Positions 37,124 through 44,413 of a stretch of 64,000 bases of DNA are shown one piece after another; within the stretch, counting starts at the first letter, position 1; every line of letters begins with the position of its first letter. Both the position numbers and the translations under genes were made by a program. The stretch comes from JBCCXZ01 sp965228005 (GTDB taxonomy: Bacteria; Planctomycetota; Planctomycetia; Pirellulales; Lacipirellulaceae). The notes below the pieces were generated by a model. It was given only the letters and a program-made list of their open reading frames with translations, was not told the DNA's origin and made no database searches. The stretch is from the NCBI GenBank assembly GCA_965228005.1, contig CBDDGV010000004.1, positions 1-64,000 of the forward strand, given 5' to 3'.

Positions 37124-37150
37124 AGGCCGCTTGCCCCACACGCCGAATCT

Positions 37151-37456
37151 ATGTCCACGCTTGTCGTGCAACGCACCGTCACCATCACCAACCCCAACGG
37201 CCTGCACGCGCGGCCGGCGGAGCTGCTGGCACGCACGGCGTTGAAGTTTGAATCAGAGATTGAGTTGTTGCAGGAGGGCGTCCGCGTCGACGCCAAGAGC
37301 ATCCTGCACGTGCTGACGCTCGGCGCGGCCCAGGGGAGCGAGCTGGTGCTCGAGGCCCGCGGTCCAGACGCCGAGGACGCGATCGAGGCGCTCGCCGAAC
37401 TTGTGGCGCGCGACTTCGAACCCGATGAATCAATGAGCCAGGACCGATCGGGCTGA
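37151..37456 (+). CDS. HPr family phosphocarrier protein
   Basis: 101 residues. The phosphorylated histidine is in NGLHARPAELLA (H19), and a serine corresponding to the regulatory Ser46 site is in DAKSILHVLTLGA (S50). It passes phosphate from EI to EIIA. The gene follows ptsN after 27 bp and is followed by EI after 304 bp. Confidence 0.94.
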   Translation: MSTLVVQRTVTITNPNGLHARPAELLARTALKFESEIELLQEGVRVDAKSILHVLTLGAAQGSELVLEARGPDAEDAIEALAELVARDFEPDESMSQDRSG

Positions 37457-37760
37457 CCCGACCCGCGCTGACCCCCGCCGAAGGGGGACGCGCACGGGCG
37501 GGCCGCCGGCGGCGGGCTCGAACAACCAACCGGGCGCCCAACAGGGCCGCGGTCGGTGAGCGAAACACAACGGAAACACTGCACACCCGCACCCCCAAGC
37601 GAGCCGATGCCGCGACTCTTCCAGGCATACCGACCCGCCGGCAGCAGCCCCGCCCGGGCTGAGGCCGCGCGGCCGACCACGCATCGCACGCGCTGAGCAG
37701 CTCTCCCAGACACGTTTCGCCGCCGCCCGGGCCGCCAAGGCGCCCCCGAGCGAGTGTTGC
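37457..37760. other. 304-bp gap inside the PTS cluster
   Basis: Very GC-rich spacer between the HPr and EI genes with no gene I accept. It could carry a separate promoter for EI; no standard promoter stood out. Confidence 0.5.
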
Positions 37761-39503
37761 ATGGAACGCCTCCAGGGTATCGCCGTTTCGCCGGGCGTGG
37801 CGATCGGTGAAGCGCTGATCGTCGACAACGAGGGATTCCGCATCCCCCGGCGGTTCCTGCCGCGCGACGCCGTCGACGAAGAGCTCGCCCGACTCGACAA
37901 GGCGATGCAGGCCTCGGCCACCGAAGTCGAGAACAACCGCGTGCGCGTCGCCGAACAGCTCGGCGACGACTACGCCGCCATCTTCTCCGCCCACCTCCAG
38001 ATGCTCCGCGACAAGCGGCTGCGGTCGGAGATCGAGGAGATGATCCGCACCCGGCACTACTCGCCCGAGTACGCCGTCAGCCGCGCGCTCCGCCGCTACG
38101 CGAAGGTGTTCCAGTCGCTCGAGGGCGACTACATGGCCGAGCGGGCCAACGACATCTTCGACATCGAGAAGCGCCTGCTGCGGAACCTGCTCGGCCGCCG
38201 CCGAGAGGAGCTGGCCCGGGTCACCTCGCCGGTGCTGGTGCTGGCGCACAACCTCACGCCGAGCGAAACGGCCAACCTTAATCCGCGGTACGCCCTGGGC
38301 ATGGTCACCGAGATCGGCGGCCCGGGCAGCCACACCGCAATCGTCGCCGAGGGACTGGGCATCCCCGCGGTGGTGGGGGTCGGCTCGTTCCTGACCGATG
38401 TCTCCGGCGGCGACACCGTCATCATCGACGGCGACCAGGGGCAGATCATCCTCCACCCGGACGAGGAAACCCTCGCCCGCTACCGGCACGAGGTCGAGGA
38501 GCAACGCCACCTGGCGACCAAGCTCGAGGCGCTCCGCGAGCTGCCGGCGATGACGGCCGACGGCGAGCTGGTGCAGCTGACCGGCAACATCGAGTTCCCC
38601 CACGAGGTCGAACAGTGCCGCGAACGGGGCGCCGACGGAATCGGCCTGTACCGCACGGAGTTCATCTACCTCGGCCGCGACGACGAGCCCAGCGAGGAGG
38701 TCCACTACGAGGCCTACAAGGCGGTCGCCCAAGCGATGGAGGACAAGCCGGTCGTGATGCGGACCCTCGACCTGGGGGCCGACAAGGGCGGCATGTTCCC
38801 CTCGCCCGAGGACGAGCGGAACCCGTTCCTCGGCCTGCGGAGCATCCGGCTGGCGCTCCGCAACCGCGACCTGTTCCGGGTGCAGCTGCGGGCCATCCTG
38901 CGGGCGAGCGTGGCGGGAAATATCCGCGTAATGTTCCCGCTGATCTCGACCGTGATGGAGTTCCGCCAGGCGAAGATGGTGCTCTCCGACGCGATGGAGG
39001 ACCTCGAGGAGGCGGGCATCCCGTACGACCAGAACATCAAGGTCGGCATGATGGTCGAGGTGCCCGCGGCGGTGATGATGATGGACCGCTTCGTGGAGGA
39101 GGTCGACTTCTTCAGCATCGGCACCAACGACCTGGTGCAGTACTGCCTGGCGGTCGACCGGAGCAACAAGGACGTGGCCAACCTGTACACGTCGGCCGAC
39201 CCGGCGGTGATCCGGATGATCGACATGGCCGTTTCCACGGCCCGCAAGCGGTCGGTGCCGATCAGCATGTGCGGCCAGATGAGCGGCAACCCTATCTACA
39301 CAATGCTCCTGCTGGGCATGGGCCTGCGGAGCCTCAGCGTGACGCCCGCGGCGGTGCCCGAGATCAAGCGGGTCTGCCGGAGCGTGACCATCGAACAGTG
39401 CGAGCGGGTGGCGGCCCACGTGAAGACGCTGGACAACGCCCGAGACATCAAGAACTACCTCAAAGAAGAGCTGTCGAGGGTGTTCCCCGAACTGCCCGTC
39501 TAG
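37761..39503 (+). CDS. ptsI: Phosphoenolpyruvate-protein phosphotransferase (PTS enzyme I)
   Basis: 580 residues, the standard EI length without an N-terminal GAF domain, so it is PtsI-like rather than PtsP. The phospho-histidine is in GGPGSHTAIVAEG. The PEP-binding half has MRTLDLGADKGGM, SIGTNDLVQYCLAVDR and the catalytic cysteine in SMCGQMSGNP. With HPr and PtsN next to it, it likely drives a regulatory phosphorelay. RNase E/G starts 51 bp later. Confidence 0.96.
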   Translation: MERLQGIAVSPGVAIGEALIVDNEGFRIPRRFLPRDAVDEELARLDKAMQASATEVENNRVRVAEQLGDDYAAIFSAHLQMLRDKRLRSEIEEMIRTRHYSPEYAVSRALRRYAKVFQSLEGDYMAERANDIFDIEKRLLRNLLGRRREELARVTSPVLVLAHNLTPSETANLNPRYALGMVTEIGGPGSHTAIVAEGLGIPAVVGVGSFLTDVSGGDTVIIDGDQGQIILHPDEETLARYRHEVEEQRHLATKLEALRELPAMTADGELVQLTGNIEFPHEVEQCRERGADGIGLYRTEFIYLGRDDEPSEEVHYEAYKAVAQAMEDKPVVMRTLDLGADKGGMFPSPEDERNPFLGLRSIRLALRNRDLFRVQLRAILRASVAGNIRVMFPLISTVMEFRQAKMVLSDAMEDLEEAGIPYDQNIKVGMMVEVPAAVMMMDRFVEEVDFFSIGTNDLVQYCLAVDRSNKDVANLYTSADPAVIRMIDMAVSTARKRSVPISMCGQMSGNPIYTMLLLGMGLRSLSVTPAAVPEIKRVCRSVTIEQCERVAAHVKTLDNARDIKNYLKEELSRVFPELPV

Positions 39504-39554
39504 GCGGCGGCGGAACCCCGGCAGAACCAACAAACCAGAAAGAGTCCCAACACA

Positions 39555-41204
39555 ATGAAGCAGGAGATGCTGATCAACGTCGCGCAGCCGGAGGAATGCC
39601 GGATCGCGATCGTGGAAGACGGCGTGCTGGAAGAGCTCTACATCGAGCGGAGCAGCCAGGACAACTACGTCGGCAACATCTACAAGGGCAAGATCGTCAA
39701 CCTCGAGCCGAGCATCCAGGCGGCGTTCGTCGACTTCGGCGTCGGCCGGAACGGCTTCTTGCACATCAGCGACGTCGAGTCGCAGTACTTCCGCCAGGGC
39801 GGGTACGACCCGGACAAGCCGATCGAGCCGAGCGGCCGCCAGCGAGACCGCGGCCCCCGCAACGGCGACGCCGCCGAGGGCGACGGCGAGGGGGAGAAGC
39901 GGCAGAACGGGCGCGGCCGCAACGGCCAGCGCAAGCCCCGCCCCGGCGCCCGGCCCCGCATCAAGCCGCCGATCCAGGAGATCTTCCGCCGCGGCGACGA
40001 GGTGCTGGTGCAGGTCATCAAGGAGGGCATCGGCACGAAGGGGCCAACGCTCTCCACCTACATCAGCATCCCCGGGCGGTACCTGGTGCTGATGCCGGCG
40101 CTGGGCCGCATCGGCGTCTCGCGCAAGATCGAGGACGACGACGATCGCCGCCGGCTCCGCGACATCCTCCGCGAGATCAACCCGCCGAAGGGTTTGGGCT
40201 TCATCGTCCGCACGGCGGGGACCGACCGGACCAAGAAGGAGCTCTCCCGCGACCTCGCCTACCTGGTGCGGCTGTGGAAGGTGATCGTCCGCCGGATCAA
40301 GAAAGAGACCGGCCCCACCGACATCTACGAAGAGAGCGACATCGTCATCCGCACGATCCGCGACATCTTCACCTCCGAGGTCGACTCGATCCTGATCGAT
40401 CAACAAGAGGCGTACGAACGGGCCAAGGAGTTCCTGCAGATCGTCATGCCGCGGTACGTCAACCGGCTGCAGCTGTACGAGGGCAAGGAGCCGTTGTTCC
40501 ACAAGTACAAGCTGGACGAGGAGATCGTCCGCATCAACCAACGCCAGGTGCCGCTCAAGGGCGGCGGGTCGCTGGTGATCGACCAGACCGAGGCGTTGGT
40601 GGCGATCGACGTGAACAGCGGCAACTTCCGCACCGACGGCTCCGCCGAGGACTCCGCCTTCGCGCTCAACCAGATCGCCGCGAAGGAGATCGCCCGGCAG
40701 CTGCGGCTCCGCGACCTGGGCGGCGTGGTGGTGAACGACTTCATCGACATGCGCAAGGAGCGGTACCGCCGCACCGTCGAGCGGACGCTCCGCGACGCGG
40801 TGAAGCGCGACCGGGCCCGCACCAAGATCCTCCGCACGAGCCCCTTCGGCTTGATCGAGATGACCCGGCAGCGGATCCGGCCGAGCCTCAAGCGGAGCGT
40901 CTACAAGGAGTGCCCGGGCTGCATGGGCTCGGGCTTCGTGAAGAGCGCCGAGAGCATGGCACTAGAAGTGATCCGCAAGATCATCATGGTCGCCCAGCGG
41001 GAGAAAGTGGCGAAGCTTACCTGCACGGTCGAGGAGGAGGTGGCCAGCTACCTCAACAACCGCAAGCGGCGGGACCTCGCGCAGCTGGAGGACGAGTGCG
41101 ACCTGCAGGTGCTGGTGCTGGGGCGTGAAGACGTCTCGCCCGAGTTCCTGCGGATCGAGTGCGCCGACAGCGCGGGCCGCGAGGTGCGTGTGGGCGAGGT
41201 CTAG
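39555..41204 (+). CDS. Ribonuclease E/G
   Basis: 549 residues of the RNase E/G catalytic core. An S1 RNA-binding domain begins at about residue 36 (NIYKGKIVNLEPSIQAAFVD) and carries a charged insertion at about 82-137 (QRDRGPRNGDAAEGDGEG). The DNase I-like site has VAIDVNSG (about 348) and VVNDFIDMRKE (about 391) with the metal aspartates. The Zn-link is CPGCMGSG (about 452). There is no long C-terminal degradosome tail, so it is RNase G-like in length. It follows EI closely. Confidence 0.95.
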   Translation: MKQEMLINVAQPEECRIAIVEDGVLEELYIERSSQDNYVGNIYKGKIVNLEPSIQAAFVDFGVGRNGFLHISDVESQYFRQGGYDPDKPIEPSGRQRDRGPRNGDAAEGDGEGEKRQNGRGRNGQRKPRPGARPRIKPPIQEIFRRGDEVLVQVIKEGIGTKGPTLSTYISIPGRYLVLMPALGRIGVSRKIEDDDDRRRLRDILREINPPKGLGFIVRTAGTDRTKKELSRDLAYLVRLWKVIVRRIKKETGPTDIYEESDIVIRTIRDIFTSEVDSILIDQQEAYERAKEFLQIVMPRYVNRLQLYEGKEPLFHKYKLDEEIVRINQRQVPLKGGGSLVIDQTEALVAIDVNSGNFRTDGSAEDSAFALNQIAAKEIARQLRLRDLGGVVVNDFIDMRKERYRRTVERTLRDAVKRDRARTKILRTSPFGLIEMTRQRIRPSLKRSVYKECPGCMGSGFVKSAESMALEVIRKIIMVAQREKVAKLTCTVEEEVASYLNNRKRRDLAQLEDECDLQVLVLGREDVSPEFLRIECADSAGREVRVGEV

Positions 41205-41328
41205 CCTCGGCGTCATGCGGTTCCGCCCTGCCCTGCTCCGCAGGTCCATCATTCGGTTGCATCCGCCTGCGCTCTTGGTGCGAACTAAGCGGTGTGCCCC
41301 GGATGAAACCACCCGCAGGAGTTCGGCC

Positions 41329-41970
41329 ATGTCGCTGCTTACGCGTTCGCTCGTTGCGTTGAGTCTCTTGAGTCTGACCGTGCCCGGAGCACGCGCCTGG
41401 AACGAAGAACCGCCGGCCGTGCAACTGGTCGACGTGATCACCACCGCCACGCTGCCGGTGAGCCGCGACTTCCACGCCGTGTCGATCGGCGGCTTCGGTT
41501 CGCTGCACATCGTGCAGGGGCCGGAGACGAAGCTGACGGTCACGACCGACGTGGGCTACCTCGGCCGAGTAAAGGCCAACGTCGACGACGGTTTCTTGCG
41601 GTTGGGGAACGTGTACGCCGAGGACGGCCTGCGGCCCGAGCTGCACTTCGAGCTGACCGTGCCGACGCTGGACCGCATCAGCGTCGGCGGCGGCGGCCGG
41701 ATCAGCGTCGGCGCGTTCGTCGCGGAGGAGCTGACCATCAACGCCAGCGGCGGGGCGCGGGTGGACTGCTTCGCCCTGGGGGCGGTGCACGCGGTGCTGA
41801 AGGTGAGCGGCGGGGCGAGGCTGGAGTTCTCGAAGCTGGCGGTCGACGACCTGGAGGTGTTCGGCAACGGCGGCGGCTTCGTGCTCGTGACGGACGGCTA
41901 CTGGAACCGCGAGGAGCACGTCACGCTGAACGGCGGGGCGGCGTTCCGTACCGGCGAAGACCACCACTGA
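41329..41970 (+). CDS. Exported GIN-domain (DUF2807) protein
   Basis: 213 residues with a signal peptide (about 1-23, ending GARAW). The rest is a repetitive beta-strand region (IGGFGSLHIVQGPETKLTVT, VGGGGRISVGAFVAEELTIN, SGGARLEFSKLAVDDLEVFG) typical of putative auto-transporter adhesin head GIN domains. Such proteins lie in the periplasm or outer membrane and their role is unknown. The ATG has CAGGAG a few bases before it. Confidence 0.82.
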   Translation: MSLLTRSLVALSLLSLTVPGARAWNEEPPAVQLVDVITTATLPVSRDFHAVSIGGFGSLHIVQGPETKLTVTTDVGYLGRVKANVDDGFLRLGNVYAEDGLRPELHFELTVPTLDRISVGGGGRISVGAFVAEELTINASGGARVDCFALGAVHAVLKVSGGARLEFSKLAVDDLEVFGNGGGFVLVTDGYWNREEHVTLNGGAAFRTGEDHH

Positions 41971-42642
41971 GGCCCTGGTTGCCGACGCCCGATTGCGTTT
42001 TGGCTCGTATAGCGGACTCGCGGCGTTACGCCAAAAGTCTGGCGGGCGGCGGGTTGTGCTTGGCGGATCTTGCTTGTTTGGCAGCGTGACGCGGGTGCTC
42101 ACGGGTCCTGATTCCATGGGCGCGTTTTGTCCGCCCGCGGGGGTGTTCGGCGCCAGAAGCCTGCGGCGGCTGTTCGCTTGTGCTGTTGCCATAGGGCTTT
42201 GGGGGTTGGGGTTTCGTCCGGCGGGGCCTAGCCAGTTCTCTTGGGCTTCCGTCGACTGGAAGTCGACTCGCCTGTTGGGGTTACCCCCTCGCTGACGCTC
42301 GGGGCTCTGGGGTCTTACGGGCACCGGCCCGCCACCCTGTGAGGCGGAGGCGGAGCAATTAATGAACACATGTATATCATTCTGAGTGGCCTATTTCGAT
42401 AAGAATCTTGGGGGAATGCGGGGTGATGCTGACGGCATCACACGGCGGGGGCCCGGTACGTTGCCCCGGTCGGCTCGACCGGGGCTAATTGGGTAGCCCC
42501 ACCCCCTCGACGGGACGCCGGATTTGGCTTAGATTGTGGGGCTCGCGTGAAGGTCGGCGGCCCGGCCTACGCCAGCTAGAAGAACACGAGCTTTGCTGTC
42601 GGCCCCCCGGGTTCCGACGCCCCCAACCCCCCGGTTAGTGCT
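41971..42642. other. 672-bp gap before rplU with several hairpins
   Basis: No gene accepted. It contains GATGC-TGACG-GCATC near 42426-42440 and a perfect hairpin at 42464-42484 shortly before rplU. An AT-rich part near 42355-42410 may hold a promoter. Confidence 0.5.
42464..42484 (+). promoter_or_regulatory. Perfect hairpin in the rplU leader
   Basis: CCCCGGTCG and CGACCGGGG pair with a GCT loop. There is no T-run, so it is not a classical terminator. It lies 158 bp before rplU and could be an autoregulatory leader of the L21 gene, as known in other phyla, but no sequence match to the known L21 leader was made. Confidence 0.3.
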
Positions 42643-42957
42643 ATGTACGCGATTGTTGCCGACGGCGGACGCCAGTTCAAAGTGGAAGAGGGCCAGGAGC
42701 TGCTCCTGGATTACCGCGACGCCGCCGCGGGCGACGAGCTGAAGTTCGACCGTGTGCTGGCCGTCAGCAACGGTGAGGGCGAGGTGACGCTCGGCACGCC
42801 GGTGGTCGACGGGGCGACCGTCACCGCCGAGGTGATGGGCACCCGGCAGGGCGAGAAGCTGGTGGTGCAGAAGATCCGCCGCCGCAAGAACAGCCGCCGG
42901 AAGACCGGGCACCGGTCGATCTACACCCGGGTGAAGATCGGCAAGATCAGCGGTTAG
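42643..42957 (+). CDS. rplU: 50S ribosomal protein bL21
   Basis: 104 residues with the L21 pattern: YAIVADGGRQFKVEEGQELL, EVTLGTPVVDGATVTAEVMG and the basic tail VQKIRRRKNSRRKTGHR. It binds 23S rRNA in the large subunit. Unusually, rpmA (bL27), the normal downstream partner, is not here. Instead an inverted repeat and an unrelated minus-strand gene follow. Confidence 0.95.
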   Translation: MYAIVADGGRQFKVEEGQELLLDYRDAAAGDELKFDRVLAVSNGEGEVTLGTPVVDGATVTAEVMGTRQGEKLVVQKIRRRKNSRRKTGHRSIYTRVKIGKISG

Positions 42958-42972
42958 GCGGCTGTGTTTTCC

Positions 42973-43047
42973 GGGTGGCACTGGCGTCTCGCCAGTGTTC
43001 TCTACGCCCGAATGCAGGACAGCACTGGCGAGACGCCAGTGCCACCC
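42973..43047. repeat. REPIN-like double-hairpin repeat (family B)
   Basis: Two 25-base arms, 42973-42997 and 43023-43047, are perfect inverted copies. Each arm holds its own hairpin CACTGGC-nnnnn-GCCAGTG. It lies between convergent rplU and methyltransferase genes. Confidence 0.88.
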
Positions 43048-43052
43048 GATCT

Positions 43053-43835
43053 TTACCCTTCGGGCTTCTCGCCTGCCAGCACGGCCCACAGCCGCTCTTG
43101 CCAGGCGGTGCGCACGTTGCTCAGCCCCGCTTGTCGGTAGTACTCGAGCTGGGCCTCGGCCGTCTCGTGGCAGTCGTCGCCGGAGACGCGCCGGCCGCCG
43201 AAGTCTTCGATGTTCCGCTGGTACCAGCGTTGGAACATGCCGTCGAACTCCCGCGGGATCAGGCCGTCGGCGGTCCGCTCGTCTTTGTCGGCGGCCCACC
43301 ACAGCAGCTCGGCCAGGTAGTCGGCGTCGGCCTCGGGCCGGCACTCGTCGCCGTTGGCGAGCAGGCCTCCCGGCGCAAGGCTCTCCGCGCACTGGCGGTA
43401 CAGCCGCTGCTTCTCGGCGGGTTCGAGGTGGTGGATGGCGGACATGCTGACGATGGCGTCCGGCCGGCCGCCGATCTGATCGGCCCAGTCTTCCTGCAGC
43501 CGGGCGTGCACGAGCCGGGCCCGCTCGCCGTAGGCGTGCAGCCGCCGCTCGGCGATGCCGAGGAAGGCCTCCGATTGGTCGACCAACACAACGCTGGCGC
43601 CGGGGAAGGCCTGCAGGACCCGCTCCAGGAGCCTGCCGGAGCCGCCGCCGAGGTCGACGACCAAGCTGGGCCGACGAGGGGCCAGCAGGCCCAGCAGCTC
43701 ATCCTGCACGCGCGTGTAGAGCGGGTGGATGTGCTGTGCGGCCGCGTCGAAGGCGGCGGCGGCCTGGTCGGTGTTCCAGCGGTAGACGCTCAATGCGGTC
43801 TCCAGTGCTTGTGTGGGTCGGTCCGGGGGCGACAT
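43053..43835 (-). CDS. Class I SAM-dependent methyltransferase
   Basis: 260 residues. The SAM-binding motif I is VVDLGGGSGRLLERVL, followed by SVVLVDQSEAFL (motif II acidic residue) and DAIVSMSAIHHLEPAEK (motif IV). The substrate is unknown. The upstream open frame of 32 codons is not used because MSPPDRPT is the natural start. It stands alone on the minus strand. Confidence 0.87.
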   Translation of the reverse strand: MSPPDRPTQALETALSVYRWNTDQAAAAFDAAAQHIHPLYTRVQDELLGLLAPRRPSLVVDLGGGSGRLLERVLQAFPGASVVLVDQSEAFLGIAERRLHAYGERARLVHARLQEDWADQIGGRPDAIVSMSAIHHLEPAEKQRLYRQCAESLAPGGLLANGDECRPEADADYLAELLWWAADKDERTADGLIPREFDGMFQRWYQRNIEDFGGRRVSGDDCHETAEAQLEYYRQAGLSNVRTAWQERLWAVLAGEKPEG

Positions 43836-44105
43836 GCTCCGCTCTTGGGCTGCCCGAACGCTAGTAAGGAGCCGACTCACGCGGGCCGGTTCGCACGTAC
43901 AACCGCCACGCGACAGCCGGTTTTGACCCACCGCCTACAACCTGGGTTGTCTACGCCGCTTACGGAAACCGAAGGCGATCAGATTTCGTGGATTCGTCGG
44001 CGAGAGCCCGCTGCGCAGGTCGCCGGACGCCTAAGTCATTCGGTGTCCAACACTTAGGTGTCTTAACATTCCGCAAATACGCACTTTGCTATCAGTTAAC
44101 AATGG

Positions 44106-44121
44106 CCACAAAGTGTTGTAT
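44106..44121 (+). promoter_or_regulatory. Weak NrdR-box-like site
   Basis: CCACAAAGTGTTGTAT matches 12 of 16 positions of the remembered NrdR consensus ACACAATATATTGTGT. It lies about 300 bp before nrdJ. Confidence 0.2.
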
Positions 44122-44225
44122 GACAGCATGTTAGAAAAATACCATTTCTCGATTGACGACCGGCCTCAGGAGAGTAAGATCGGCCCCCGCGACTCAACAG
44201 CATGTAGTGCATACAATTCGGAAAA

Positions 44226-44241
44226 GCACAACATATTGCGT
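44226..44241 (+). promoter_or_regulatory. NrdR-box-like site upstream of nrdJ
   Basis: GCACAACATATTGCGT matches 13 of 16 positions of the NrdR consensus and is roughly palindromic. NrdR represses ribonucleotide reductase genes of all classes. The usual partner box about 31 bp away is not visible. Confidence 0.35.
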
Positions 44242-44413
44242 TTTTTGTGGTCGCCGTCGGTCGTTTTTGTCGAGTCAATGTCCATCTAGGCCCAAAATCT
44301 TGTGGAGTGCACCGGCAAGGTCCGCCGATCGAACTCCCCAGGATTACTGTACACAAGTATAGTTTGTTAGTATAGGCTGGACGCCGTCTTTCCTACCAAC
44401 AGGAGGTTGTTCT

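Larger units (their letters stand above)
43836..44413. other. Divergent gap of about 580 bp upstream of nrdJ
   Basis: This gap is AT-rich from about 44050 to 44400, unlike its surroundings. It holds two NrdR-box-like sites but no accepted gene. I looked for a cobalamin riboswitch because NrdJ uses B12 and did not find one. Confidence 0.5.

Noticed and set aside
37185..40541. Very long open frame on the minus strand opposite the PTS and RNase E/G genes
   Set aside because: It is a shadow caused by strong third-position GC bias. The plus strand encodes well-known proteins through the same stretch.
41993..42295. Open frame after the GIN-domain gene
   Set aside because: No ribosome site and no protein-like pattern; the stretch looks like intergenic sequence.
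43932..44413. Cobalamin riboswitch upstream of the B12-dependent nrdJ
   Set aside because: CTCAGGAGAG near 44165 slightly recalls the B12 box, but the other conserved elements are missing.
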